In this document: piece after piece, positions 1-7,084 of the stretch
Layout: every line of letters starts with the position of its first letter
Numbering within the stretch: position 1 is the first letter of the stretch
NCBI GenBank assembly: GCA_034112105.1
Contig: JAWUVZ010000101.1
Coordinates: 1-44,116 of the forward strand
Source: Glaciecola sp034112105
GTDB taxonomy: Bacteria > Pseudomonadota > Gammaproteobacteria > Enterobacterales > Alteromonadaceae
Direction of reading: 5' to 3'
DNA length: 44,116 bases
Notes under the pieces: model-generated
Told to the model about the DNA's origin: nothing
What the model saw: only the letters and a program-made list of their open reading frames with translations
Database searches by the model: none
Made by a program: the position numbers and the translations under genes

Positions 1-117
1 AGTAAGTTCATGAACTTCCATCCCACGGTATTCAGCGACGGCAACGGATAGAGCGCGAGAAGCAACTTCATTTATTTCAGCTACGATCTCTTTTTTTGCT
101 GCTAAGCCTAATGCCAC
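1..117 (-). CDS. rplJ: 50S ribosomal protein L10, N-terminal part (partial)
   Basis: Read on the minus strand, the window edge holds about 39 codons beginning GTG-GCA-TTA and encoding VALGLAAKKEIVAEINEVA, the typical N-terminus of L10. L10 anchors the L7/L12 stalk to 23S rRNA and represses its own operon by binding the leader upstream. The GTG at 117 is chosen because an AAGGTG ribosome-binding site lies six bases upstream and the residues after it match the usual L10 start. The rest of the gene lies outside the window. It follows rplA in the conserved rplK-rplA-rplJ order. Confidence 0.93.
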   Translation of the reverse strand, partial: MALGLAAKKEIVAEINEVASRALSVAVAEYRGMEVHELT

Positions 118-189
118 TGAGTTCACCTTCTTAAAATCTGAATCAAGCTTGAGCCTTTCGACCTTTACCTTCATCAGTGTTTACAGATT

Positions 190-410
190 GATACTTAATA
201 TGCTGGATGAAAACATCTGAAACATATTTTGTACCGCTCTACGGTGTTCATTCCCAGAGAGTCTGAGTTGAAACCACCGTCTGCGCAGGTAGTATTAAGC
301 TATGGCATTCGCTTCTTTCGAAGTGTGTGAAAGTTCTCTTACCTCTTTCACTGCCCAGCGCCTGCGGTCTTGGACGGGAGTTGACTTACACTTTTGGCGT
401 AAACAACTCC
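190..410 (-). promoter_or_regulatory. Ribosomal protein L10 leader (autoregulatory RNA)
   Basis: The 321-base gap between rplA and rplJ contains the L10-leader signature CCTGCGCAGACGGTG (minus strand, 275-289). In the known family, the L10(L12)4 complex binds here to repress rplJL translation. Further upstream, a hairpin with arms GGAGTTG/CAACTCC lies at 377-410. The leader identity rests on the conserved motif and on position. The exact 5' end and secondary structure were not computed. Confidence 0.8.
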
Positions 411-438
411 AACCCACAACCTTAAGGAGAAAAACTAG

Positions 439-1140
439 TTAAGCTTTTTGAACTAACGAACTCTGGTTTACAACAACACCAGCGCCCATTGTTGTGCTTA
501 AACTAACTTTTTGTATATACGTTCCTTTAGCAGAAGAAGGCTTCGCTTTCTTCAATGCTTCTAGCAATGATTCAAGGTTTTCTTGAATATGGTTTGCTTC
601 AAAAGCAATTTTACCAATGCTAGCGTGGATGATACCGTTCTTATCGTTACGATATCTAACCTGACCGGCTTTTGCATTTTTAACTGCAGTAGCGACGTCT
701 GGAGTAACCGTACCCGTCTTAGGGTTAGGCATAAGGCCACGTGGACCAAGGATTTGACCTAGAGTACCAACTACACGCATCGCGTCTGGGCTAGCAACAA
801 CTACGTCGAAATTCATTTCGCCTTTTTTAACTAATTCAGCAAGGTCTTCCATACCAACGATGTCAGCACCTGCAGCTTTAGCAGCTTCAGCATTTGCACC
901 TTGGGTGAATACAGCGACTCGAACGTCTTTACCAGTGCCGTTTGGCAGTACAGTTGCACCACGAACGTTTTGGTCAGATTTGCGTGCATCGATACCCAAG
1001 TTAATTGCTACGTCAACACTCTCTGAAAACTTAACAGTCGCAAGTTCTTTAAGCAGTGCCACCGCTTCATTAATTTCGTATTCTTTACTTGCGTCAACTT
1101 TCTCAGAAATGTTGCGCATTCTTTTAGATAATTTAGCCAT
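439..1140 (-). CDS. rplA: 50S ribosomal protein L1
   Basis: This 233-residue protein is almost exactly the usual L1 length. It begins MAKLSKRMRN and carries the L1 signatures GPRGLMPNPKTGTVT and IIHASIGK. L1 binds 23S rRNA at the mobile L1 stalk and helps release deacylated tRNA. It also represses the L11 operon by binding its mRNA. It sits four bases downstream of rplK on the same strand, consistent with co-transcription and translational coupling. Nothing in the frame looks damaged. Confidence 0.98.
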   Translation of the reverse strand: MAKLSKRMRNISEKVDASKEYEINEAVALLKELATVKFSESVDVAINLGIDARKSDQNVRGATVLPNGTGKDVRVAVFTQGANAEAAKAAGADIVGMEDLAELVKKGEMNFDVVVASPDAMRVVGTLGQILGPRGLMPNPKTGTVTPDVATAVKNAKAGQVRYRNDKNGIIHASIGKIAFEANHIQENLESLLEALKKAKPSSAKGTYIQKVSLSTTMGAGVVVNQSSLVQKA

Positions 1141-1144
1141 TCTA

Positions 1145-1573
1145 TTAACCCTCTACTACCAAGCCCATACTACGAGCAGAACCCGCGATGGTGTTTACGG
1201 CAGCTTCTAAACTAGCAGCTGTCAAATCAGGTTCTTTTGTTTTTGCAATCTCTTCAAGCTGAGCGAGAGTAACTTTACCCACCTTCTCAGTATTAGGACG
1301 ACCAGAACCACTCTTGATACCAGCAGCTTTCTTAAGTAAGAAAGACGCTGGAGGAGTCTTTGTAATGAATGTAAATGAACGGTCTTCATATACCGTAATT
1401 TCTACTGGTACTGGAGAGCCTTTTTCAAGTTCTTGTGTTTTCGCATTGAATGCTTTACAGAACTCCATGATATTTACACCATGTTGACCTAGTGCAGGAC
1501 CAACCGGTGGACTCGGGTTTGCAGCGCCTGCCGCAACCTGTAGCTTAATTAAGCCAGTGACTTTCTTCGCCAT
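1145..1573 (-). CDS. rplK: 50S ribosomal protein L11
   Basis: The product is 142 residues, the same as the classical bacterial L11. It starts MAKKVTGLIKLQV, followed by the proline-rich PSPPVGPALGQHGVN segment that helps form the GTPase-associated centre with 23S rRNA. L11 is needed for factor-dependent GTP hydrolysis and for RelA activation. It is the first gene of the rplK-rplA unit here, with a strong promoter about 90 bases upstream. An upstream fasciclin gene with its own terminator separates it from nusG, so rplKA is probably not read through from nusG. Confidence 0.98.
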   Translation of the reverse strand: MAKKVTGLIKLQVAAGAANPSPPVGPALGQHGVNIMEFCKAFNAKTQELEKGSPVPVEITVYEDRSFTFITKTPPASFLLKKAAGIKSGSGRPNTEKVGKVTLAQLEEIAKTKEPDLTAASLEAAVNTIAGSARSMGLVVEG

Positions 1574-1663
1574 TATATGTACTCTCTATTAGTGGGTATA
1601 ACGCCTTAAAGATACAGAGAATATCTTCTCAAACGGCTTCCCGATGCATAAAAAAGGGCGCAA

Positions 1664-1692
1664 AGTATAGGCTTTTGATGAATTAAATACAA
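1664..1692 (-). promoter_or_regulatory. Sigma-70 promoter of rplK-rplA
   Basis: On the minus strand a -35 box TTGTAT and a -10 box TATACT are separated by exactly 17 bases. They are followed by a GC-rich discriminator (TTGCGCCC) typical of stringently controlled ribosomal promoters. The predicted start near 1656 leaves a leader of about 80 bases before rplK. L1 commonly regulates this operon through such a leader. Confidence 0.75.
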
Positions 1693-1903
1693 GCGTTAAT
1701 TCAAGTTTATTTTACACTAGCCTACTCACTCACAACCGACACCCAAATAGGGATTAACTTGCATTTACCGTGTATTATTCTGTGCAATTATAACCCCAGA
1801 AATAAGCGCAATGTGCTGCTAACTAAATGAAATTAGCAACAAATATAACTATTATCAATCGATATAATATCATTGTATCTGCAAAGCGTAATCTGTTTAT
1901 AAC

Positions 1904-1937
1904 GAAAAAAAGCCACCTATTTATTATTAGGCAGCTT
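1904..1937 (-). terminator. Rho-independent terminator of the fasciclin gene
   Basis: Minus-strand arms AAGCTGCCTA and TAGGTGGCTT pair over ten positions (two G-U) and run into a T7 tract. The stop codon of the fasciclin gene is about 25 bases upstream. This insulates rplK from the gene before it. Confidence 0.8.
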
Positions 1938-1960
1938 TCTATTTTTGCTAAATTTAGTCG

Positions 1961-2470
1961 TTAGCCTTTTGGCATAATTACGGTATCTATCACGTGAATA
2001 ACACCATTTGACGTTGTAATGTCTGTTGTAATAACGTTTGCGTCGTCAACTTTAACACCATCGTCGCTCACTGTTACAGTAATGCTTGAACCTTCTAACG
2101 TTTTAGCAGAGTCTACCTTTACTACGTCAGCGGCCATTACTTTTCCAGAAACCACATGATATGTCAAAATTTCCACTAGCTTAGCTTTATTCTCTGGCAG
2201 CAATAGAGACTCAACCGTTCCGGCAGGCAATTTTGCAAAAGCTTCGTTGGTGGGAGCAAACACAGTTAATGGCCCCTCAGCTTTCAATGCATCAACTAAA
2301 CCTGCTGCTTTCACAGCTGCAACCAACGTAGAGAAATCGCTATTACTAGCAGCTGTATCTACAATGTCCATCTTTTTGCCATGATGATCAGCCATTGCGC
2401 CGGCTGAGAACACGACAGACAGTACAACTGCCGAAACCAATTTCATTGTGTTACTAATTACGCTTTTCAT
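1961..2470 (-). CDS. Secreted fasciclin (FAS1) domain protein
   Basis: The product has 169 residues. A Sec signal peptide spans about residues 1-27 (hydrophobic LVSAVVLSVVFSAGAMA before DHHG). One FAS1 domain fills the rest, with the conserved blocks LTVFAPTNEAFAKLP, LTYHVVSGKV and NGVIHVIDTVIMP. FAS1 domains are exported adhesion or surface modules; the bacterial role is usually unknown. The start has a good AAGGAT ribosome-binding site. The gene lies between nusG and rplK, which are normally adjacent, and is bracketed by two terminators, so it is probably transcribed alone. Confidence 0.93.
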   Translation of the reverse strand: MKSVISNTMKLVSAVVLSVVFSAGAMADHHGKKMDIVDTAASNSDFSTLVAAVKAAGLVDALKAEGPLTVFAPTNEAFAKLPAGTVESLLLPENKAKLVEILTYHVVSGKVMAADVVKVDSAKTLEGSSITVTVSDDGVKVDDANVITTDITTSNGVIHVIDTVIMPKG

Positions 2471-2640
2471 AATTCATCCTTAAGGGAAAGTTGTAGTTAA
2501 GTTGAGCACGAGAATTCGTACTGCTGCTATGTATACAAAGCAATGTCGCAGATAGTTTGTTTATTACAATTATTTAATAAAGCGATCACAATCAGAGCAA
2601 CTTGAAACGGCTTAGTTGATATTTAAGAATAAATAGATAA

Positions 2641-2671
2641 AAAAAATCCAGCAATTAAGCTGGATTTTTTT
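2641..2671 (-). terminator. Rho-independent terminator after nusG
   Basis: A perfect 8-bp stem (AATCCAGC/GCTGGATT) with a six-base loop is followed on the minus strand by a T8 run. It lies about 20 bases after the nusG stop. It separates secE-nusG from the fasciclin gene. Confidence 0.88.
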
Positions 2672-2692
2672 AGTTTGAATGACCGTAAAAAA

Positions 2693-3229
2693 TTAACCTT
2701 TTTCTACTTGTCCAAATTCTAACTCGACAGGTGTTGAACGGCCGAATATCAATACAGAAACTTTTAAGCGGCTCTTTTCGTAATCGACTTCTTCAACCAC
2801 ACCATTAAAGTCTGCAAATGGACCTTCGGTAACGCGAACAACTTCGCCCGGCTCGAACAATGTTTTGGGTCTTGGCTTATCAACGCCTTCTTGCAAGCGA
2901 TTCAATATAACATCTGCTTCTTTCTGAGTTATTGGCATAGGACGGTCTGACGTGCCGCCAATAAAACCTAGAACTCGTGGAATACTTTTCACTAGGTGCC
3001 AAGAATCTTCGTTCATTTCCATTTGCACTAAAACGTAGCCCGGAAAAAATTTCCGCTCAGATTTACGTTTTTGTCCAGCACGCATTTCCACTACTTCTTC
3101 GGTTGGCACTAAGATTTCACCAAAGTAATCCTCCATACCGTGCATTTTGATATACTCGAGCAGTGTTTTTTTAACGCGACCTTCGTATTGTGAAAACGCT
3201 TGTACTACATACCATTTTTTGTCAGACAT
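2693..3229 (-). CDS. nusG: Transcription termination/antitermination protein NusG
   Basis: The 178-residue protein starts MSDKKWYVVQAFSQYEGRV. It has the NGN domain motif FFPGYVLVQMEM in the N-terminal half and a C-terminal KOW domain (FEPGEVVRVTEGPFADFNG). NusG bridges RNA polymerase with Rho, or with ribosomal protein S10, and suppresses pausing. A GGAG ribosome-binding site precedes the ATG. The gene starts two bases after secE ends, so the two are coupled. A terminator follows it directly. Confidence 0.98.
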   Translation of the reverse strand: MSDKKWYVVQAFSQYEGRVKKTLLEYIKMHGMEDYFGEILVPTEEVVEMRAGQKRKSERKFFPGYVLVQMEMNEDSWHLVKSIPRVLGFIGGTSDRPMPITQKEADVILNRLQEGVDKPRPKTLFEPGEVVRVTEGPFADFNGVVEEVDYEKSRLKVSVLIFGRSTPVELEFGQVEKG

Positions 3230-3231
3230 GT

Positions 3232-3609
3232 TTACACTCCGATGTTAGTAATTAAGCCAATTACCCAAACTAATACCATATCAATTAGATATAACATCAC
3301 ACCAACAACTGCGGTAGCTAAGAGAATAATAAGTGTCATCCGATTTGCTTCACTGCGGCTAGGCCAGATGACCTTGCGAACTTCAGTGCGCGCATCTTTT
3401 GCGAAGATTAAGAAATTACTGCCTTTTTCAGTGGTTGAAGCAATACCTAGAGAAATGACAACAATGGCAACAGCAGCAAGCGCTCTGTATAACACCGAAA
3501 TTTCTTCGTAAGCACTATATGCATAAACCAAACCACCTAAAAGGGCGACCACTACAATCCATTTTACCAAGTCTAACGGATTAGACGCGTTTTCTGCCTT
3601 TTCACTCAT
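3232..3609 (-). CDS. secE: Preprotein translocase subunit SecE
   Basis: The 125-residue product has three predicted membrane segments, the long SecE form typical of enterobacteria-like gammaproteobacteria (about 127 residues). The conserved amphipathic stretch ARTEVRKVIWPSRSEA is followed by the essential last membrane helix. SecE clamps SecY in the SecYEG channel of the inner membrane. It is first in the secE-nusG pair, downstream of tRNA-Trp. Confidence 0.97.
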   Translation of the reverse strand: MSEKAENASNPLDLVKWIVVVALLGGLVYAYSAYEEISVLYRALAAVAIVVISLGIASTTEKGSNFLIFAKDARTEVRKVIWPSRSEANRMTLIILLATAVVGVMLYLIDMVLVWVIGLITNIGV

Positions 3610-3692
3610 GAGTGTTACCCTAAACTAGCCACGCTTACAAATCGCGAGCTATTAATTAAATCGTTATGTCGGACCTATGCCACTATAAAAAG

Positions 3693-3769
3693 TGGCAGGG
3701 GTGGAGGGACTCGAACCCCCAGCCATCGGTTTTGGAGACCGCTGTTCTACCAATTGGAACTACACCCCT
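3693..3769 (-). tRNA. trnW: tRNA-Trp (anticodon CCA)
   Basis: On the minus strand, the acceptor arms AGGGGTG and CACCCCT pair perfectly. The T-loop GGTTCGAGTC is present, and the anticodon loop CTCCAAA holds CCA. The 3' CCA is encoded (3693-3695). The position just upstream of secE matches the conserved trnW-secE-nusG order of many gammaproteobacteria. No tuf gene precedes it here; an ABC transporter gene lies there instead. Confidence 0.97.
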
Positions 3770-3859
3770 AAATCCGTGCGATACATTTTTCAGTTACAAT
3801 TCCCTTGTGATGTTGTGTTCTTAAAAGGAAGTCATCAGCGTCATAAGGGAGGGAGCAGT

Positions 3860-3887
3860 ATTATACTCATGCAACCAAGTTATACAA
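3860..3887 (-). promoter_or_regulatory. Promoter of tRNA-Trp-secE-nusG
   Basis: Minus-strand -35 TTGTAT and a perfect -10 TATAAT are separated by 16 bases. A pyrimidine/GC-rich discriminator (ACTGCTCCCTCCC) follows, as seen at stable-RNA promoters. The leader to the mature tRNA would be about 85 bases. The rest of this 344-base gap (about 3888-4113) shows no convincing gene. Confidence 0.7.
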
Positions 3888-4113
3888 GTACCTTGCACCG
3901 CTTAGTTGCACTAATCGAGCAAATTACTTGTATATTAGACTGAGACACCATTTTTAATGTGTGGATAGCGTTCAAAATATCAACTATATTCCGATTATAA
4001 ATGCAGTATGACTCATTGTTGCGTAAGCGAAAATCTGCGCTATCGAATTCCATTAATTCACAGTGTAAATACAAATATCGGCAGGGTCATGAGTCAAATA
4101 TTTAGTATAAGTG

Positions 4114-5955
4114 CTAGTCGACACCAATAAAGCCACCTGTTTGATGTGCCCATAACTTGGCATAAATCCCATTTTTTTCGAGTAACTCTTGATGATTGCC
4201 TGACTCAACAACCTTGCCCTTGTCGAGCACTAAAAGCCTGTCCATTTGAGCAATAGTGGATAATCGGTGAGCAATAGCTAATACAGTTTTGCGTTGCATA
4301 ACTTGATCTAGACATTGCTGAATTGCAGCTTCAACTTCTGAATCCAGTGCCGACGTTGCTTCATCTAAAATTAAAATAGGTGCATCTTTCAGCATAACTC
4401 TGGCAATTGCAATTCGTTGCCTTTGGCCACCGGATAGCTTAACACCGCGCTCTCCAACATGAGCATCATAGCCGGTTCGGCCTTTAGCATCACTTAGTGA
4501 CAAAATAAACTCATGCGCCTCAGCTTGTTTGGCTGCATTGATCATGTCTTTATCCGTTGCATCAGTGCGCCCATAAATAATGTTGTCACGCACACTGCGA
4601 TGCATCAAGGAAGTATCTTGAGTGACCATACTAATATGCCGGCGCAAACTCTCCTGCGTAACATCAGTAATACCTTGTCCGTCGATAGCAATTTTACCTG
4701 ACTGAATATCATAAAAACGCAGAAGTAAGTTCACTAAAGTTGACTTTCCGGCACCAGAACGACCGACTAGTCCGACTTTCTCACCCTCTCGAATACTAAT
4801 ATTTAGATCGTCCAATACTTTTATTTCGGTATTGTTTTTGGCGACATAAGCAAAATTGACATCTTTGAATTCAATACCACCGCCCTTAATTTTCAGAACC
4901 GGTGCATCATTTTTATCCTCAATAGTCGCAGGCATTGCCAACGTATTAATACCATCTTGAACGGTACCAATGTTTTCAAATAACGAAGAAACTTCCCACA
5001 TTATCCACTGCGACATGCCGTTTAAACGCAAGCTCAGGCTAACAGCTATAGCAATATCACCTGGCGATACTGCACCGTTTACCCATAAGTAGATTGCTAG
5101 TGCTGACACTGCAAAAACTAATAAGGAATTACTTGCCCAAACGCAAGCCTGCAATACAGTAACCAACCGCATTTGCGGATAGACCGTTTGTAGAAATCCA
5201 TCCATTCCCTCTCGCGCATAGTCTTCTTCACGCTTATTATGCGAAAACAATTTGACCGTCATAATATTAGTGTAACTGTCAATGATTCGACCGGTCATGA
5301 TAGAGCGAGCGTCGGCTTGTTTTTGTGACACGGCTTTCAACTTGGGGAGGAGCGCTCGAAGAATAACCACATACACCACAAGCCAAATAATTAATGGTAC
5401 ACTTAAACGCCAATCTGTGGAGAAAACTAATACGATAATACTGATAAAATAAACACAGATATAAACCGCAAGGTTCATGATTTTCATGACTGTCTCGCGC
5501 ACAGACAGTGCAGTTTGCATTACCTTTGTAGCAACACGGCCTGCAAATTCGTCTTGATAAAAAGATAAGCTTTGACCCAGTAGATAGCGATGCGCTTGCC
5601 AACGAATCCGCATCGGAAAATTACCCAATAAAGATTGATGAGTTAGCGCCGATTGAAGAATAACGAGCGCGGGTAGAAAAACCATGACTACCAGTCCCAT
5701 CCAAATCAAGCTGTTCATTTCTTCCGCAATAAACGTGGCTTTGTCGCGCGTTGCAAACCAGTCAACAAGCTGTCCCATATAGCCAAACAAGGACACTTCT
5801 AAAATTGCTACTACGGCACTAATGACCGATACCGAAATAAGTACTTTCCACATGCCAGCAGAATAATAACGGCAAAATGCAATGAAGTCTTTAGGGGGCT
5901 GCTCGGGTGGACTTTCTGGAAACGCTTTGGTTAGATTTTCAAAGAATGAAAACAT
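4114..5955 (-). CDS. ABC exporter, fused permease and ATPase (MsbA/multidrug type)
   Basis: The 613-residue half-transporter has an N-terminal exporter-type membrane domain (about residues 30-320, six hydrophobic segments). A C-terminal ATPase has Walker A GRSGAGKST (about 397), the signature LSGGQRQR (about 506), Walker B ILILDEATSALDSE (about 528) and the H-loop AIAHRLSTI. Such proteins form homodimers in the inner membrane and expel lipids or drugs; the substrate cannot be read from sequence. It stands alone on the minus strand with an AGAGAGAG ribosome-binding site. It occupies the place where tuf often precedes trnW. Confidence 0.93.
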   Translation of the reverse strand: MFSFFENLTKAFPESPPEQPPKDFIAFCRYYSAGMWKVLISVSVISAVVAILEVSLFGYMGQLVDWFATRDKATFIAEEMNSLIWMGLVVMVFLPALVILQSALTHQSLLGNFPMRIRWQAHRYLLGQSLSFYQDEFAGRVATKVMQTALSVRETVMKIMNLAVYICVYFISIIVLVFSTDWRLSVPLIIWLVVYVVILRALLPKLKAVSQKQADARSIMTGRIIDSYTNIMTVKLFSHNKREEDYAREGMDGFLQTVYPQMRLVTVLQACVWASNSLLVFAVSALAIYLWVNGAVSPGDIAIAVSLSLRLNGMSQWIMWEVSSLFENIGTVQDGINTLAMPATIEDKNDAPVLKIKGGGIEFKDVNFAYVAKNNTEIKVLDDLNISIREGEKVGLVGRSGAGKSTLVNLLLRFYDIQSGKIAIDGQGITDVTQESLRRHISMVTQDTSLMHRSVRDNIIYGRTDATDKDMINAAKQAEAHEFILSLSDAKGRTGYDAHVGERGVKLSGGQRQRIAIARVMLKDAPILILDEATSALDSEVEAAIQQCLDQVMQRKTVLAIAHRLSTIAQMDRLLVLDKGKVVESGNHQELLEKNGIYAKLWAHQTGGFIGVD

Positions 5956-6315
5956 GCTCTCTCTTTATTTAATTGGATGCGAAATAGGTATTTGAATAGC
6001 GAATAACCGTGATTTTTTATCTCATTCCGTAGTCAAAATATCGGTAATCTACATCAACTCGGATATTTGTAGCTAAATACGCCTATATTGGTGAATGTTT
6101 TTTATAATGGATTCCGCTCGGTTCAACTTGATTTGCTGCATTAGCATCACTGAATTGCCATTATAATGGTCCAAAATAGGCACTAAGCGACTAAATAATC
6201 GCAGTCTCCATTATACTGACTATTCGCCATTTAGACACCGAACATAAAAAACGGGTGAATAAACCCAGCAATAGTTTCATTTTTTTAAACAGTTCATATG
6301 ATGTTATGAACGCAT
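5956..6315. other. Intergenic stretch without recognisable gene
   Basis: This AT-rich region lies between the ABC exporter start and the terminator of the MAPEG gene. It should hold the exporter promoter. I could not pick a convincing -35/-10 pair, and a 71-codon minus-strand frame here has no ribosome-binding site or recognisable residues. Confidence 0.5.
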
Positions 6316-6352
6316 AAAAAAGACAATTTAATGGTAACAATCTGTCCTCTTT
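6316..6352 (-). terminator. Probable terminator of the MAPEG gene
   Basis: Minus-strand arms AAAGAGGACA and TGTCTTTTTT pair over ten positions (two G-U) around a 17-base loop. The T-rich 3' arm acts as the U tract. The stem is AT-rich, so it is weaker than the other terminators here. It lies about ten bases beyond the stop codon. Confidence 0.5.
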
Positions 6353-6362
6353 GTTATCGCGA

Positions 6363-6776
6363 TTATAGAAATTTTGCGAACAACCCCACAATCCAATATA
6401 TAACAATACCGAACTGAATTAAAAACAGCACAAATCTAGCTTGAATAGCGATATTAGAGGTTGATACTAAATGTACCATTGATTGGCCCAATCTTGCGGC
6501 TAATAATATATACGCAAGACCATTGGTAATAGCCGCCGAATCGGTTGCAATAGCCAACAAAAGAACGCCGCCGATAAAGCTAAAACACTCAACACAATTT
6601 GCCTGTGCGCGAGTAAGCCTGTTACCAAAACCGGGTACATCCGAGCCGTCAGATTGAAATTTAAGCCCTTTAAATTTGCCACTCTGTGACAAATAACTGC
6701 GATATAATGCTAATGTTAACAACAATAATAACGTCCAACTTATGTAGCCTAACAACACAATAATTGACGCGTTCAT
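6363..6776 (-). CDS. MAPEG family membrane protein
   Basis: The 137-residue product has four predicted membrane segments and the motif NRLTRAQANCVECF after the first helix, matching the R-x-x-R-A-x-x-N-x-x-E pattern of the MAPEG family. MAPEG proteins are integral-membrane, glutathione-dependent transferases or relatives; many bacterial members have no known substrate. The gene is monocistronic, with its own weak terminator downstream. Confidence 0.87.
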   Translation of the reverse strand: MNASIIVLLGYISWTLLLLLTLALYRSYLSQSGKFKGLKFQSDGSDVPGFGNRLTRAQANCVECFSFIGGVLLLAIATDSAAITNGLAYILLAARLGQSMVHLVSTSNIAIQARFVLFLIQFGIVIYWIVGLFAKFL

Positions 6777-7084
6777 ATCTCTTCCTTTTTCGTTAATTTA
6801 CTATTCTGATAAAGCATGCTAACAGTATATGCTTGAAATACCGTCTAATACCGACCAAAACCAATACAAAACTGCCTAACCAGTTAAATAACAGTAAATT
6901 CAACAGCGTAATTAACACTCTAAATCACTATTAGTTACAATCCCAAATTTGAATAACTTTAGTCTTAACCAAAATAGAGGCAATTAATGTTACAAGTTAT
7001 TTCAATTTGGTGTTTGTAGTTGATTCTTTTTACTTTGGCTTTAAGCTAGTGTAGGTCAAAAGAACAGAATTACAGGACAAATAG
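6777..7084. other. Divergent intergenic region between MAPEG and M13 peptidase genes
   Basis: These 308 bases separate two divergent genes, so they must contain both promoters. A possible plus-strand pair, TTGATT (7020-7025) and TAAGCT (7042-7047) with 16-base spacing, lies 40 bases before the peptidase, but it is weak. No gene is visible. Confidence 0.45.

Noticed and set aside
3692..3943. 83-codon plus-strand frame over the tRNA region
   Set aside because: It is antisense to tRNA-Trp and is a common false gene (GVEGLEPPAIGFGDR is the tRNA read backwards).
3880..4074. 64-codon minus-strand frame
   Set aside because: It overlaps the -35 side of the trnW promoter, has no ribosome-binding site and no recognisable sequence.
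4009..4096. Inverted repeat TGACTCAT/ATGAGTCA, 72 bases apart
   Set aside because: The 8-bp arms are far apart with no T tract; chance is the simplest explanation.
6191..6406. 71-codon minus-strand frame
   Set aside because: It overlaps the MAPEG gene end and its terminator; there is no start signal.
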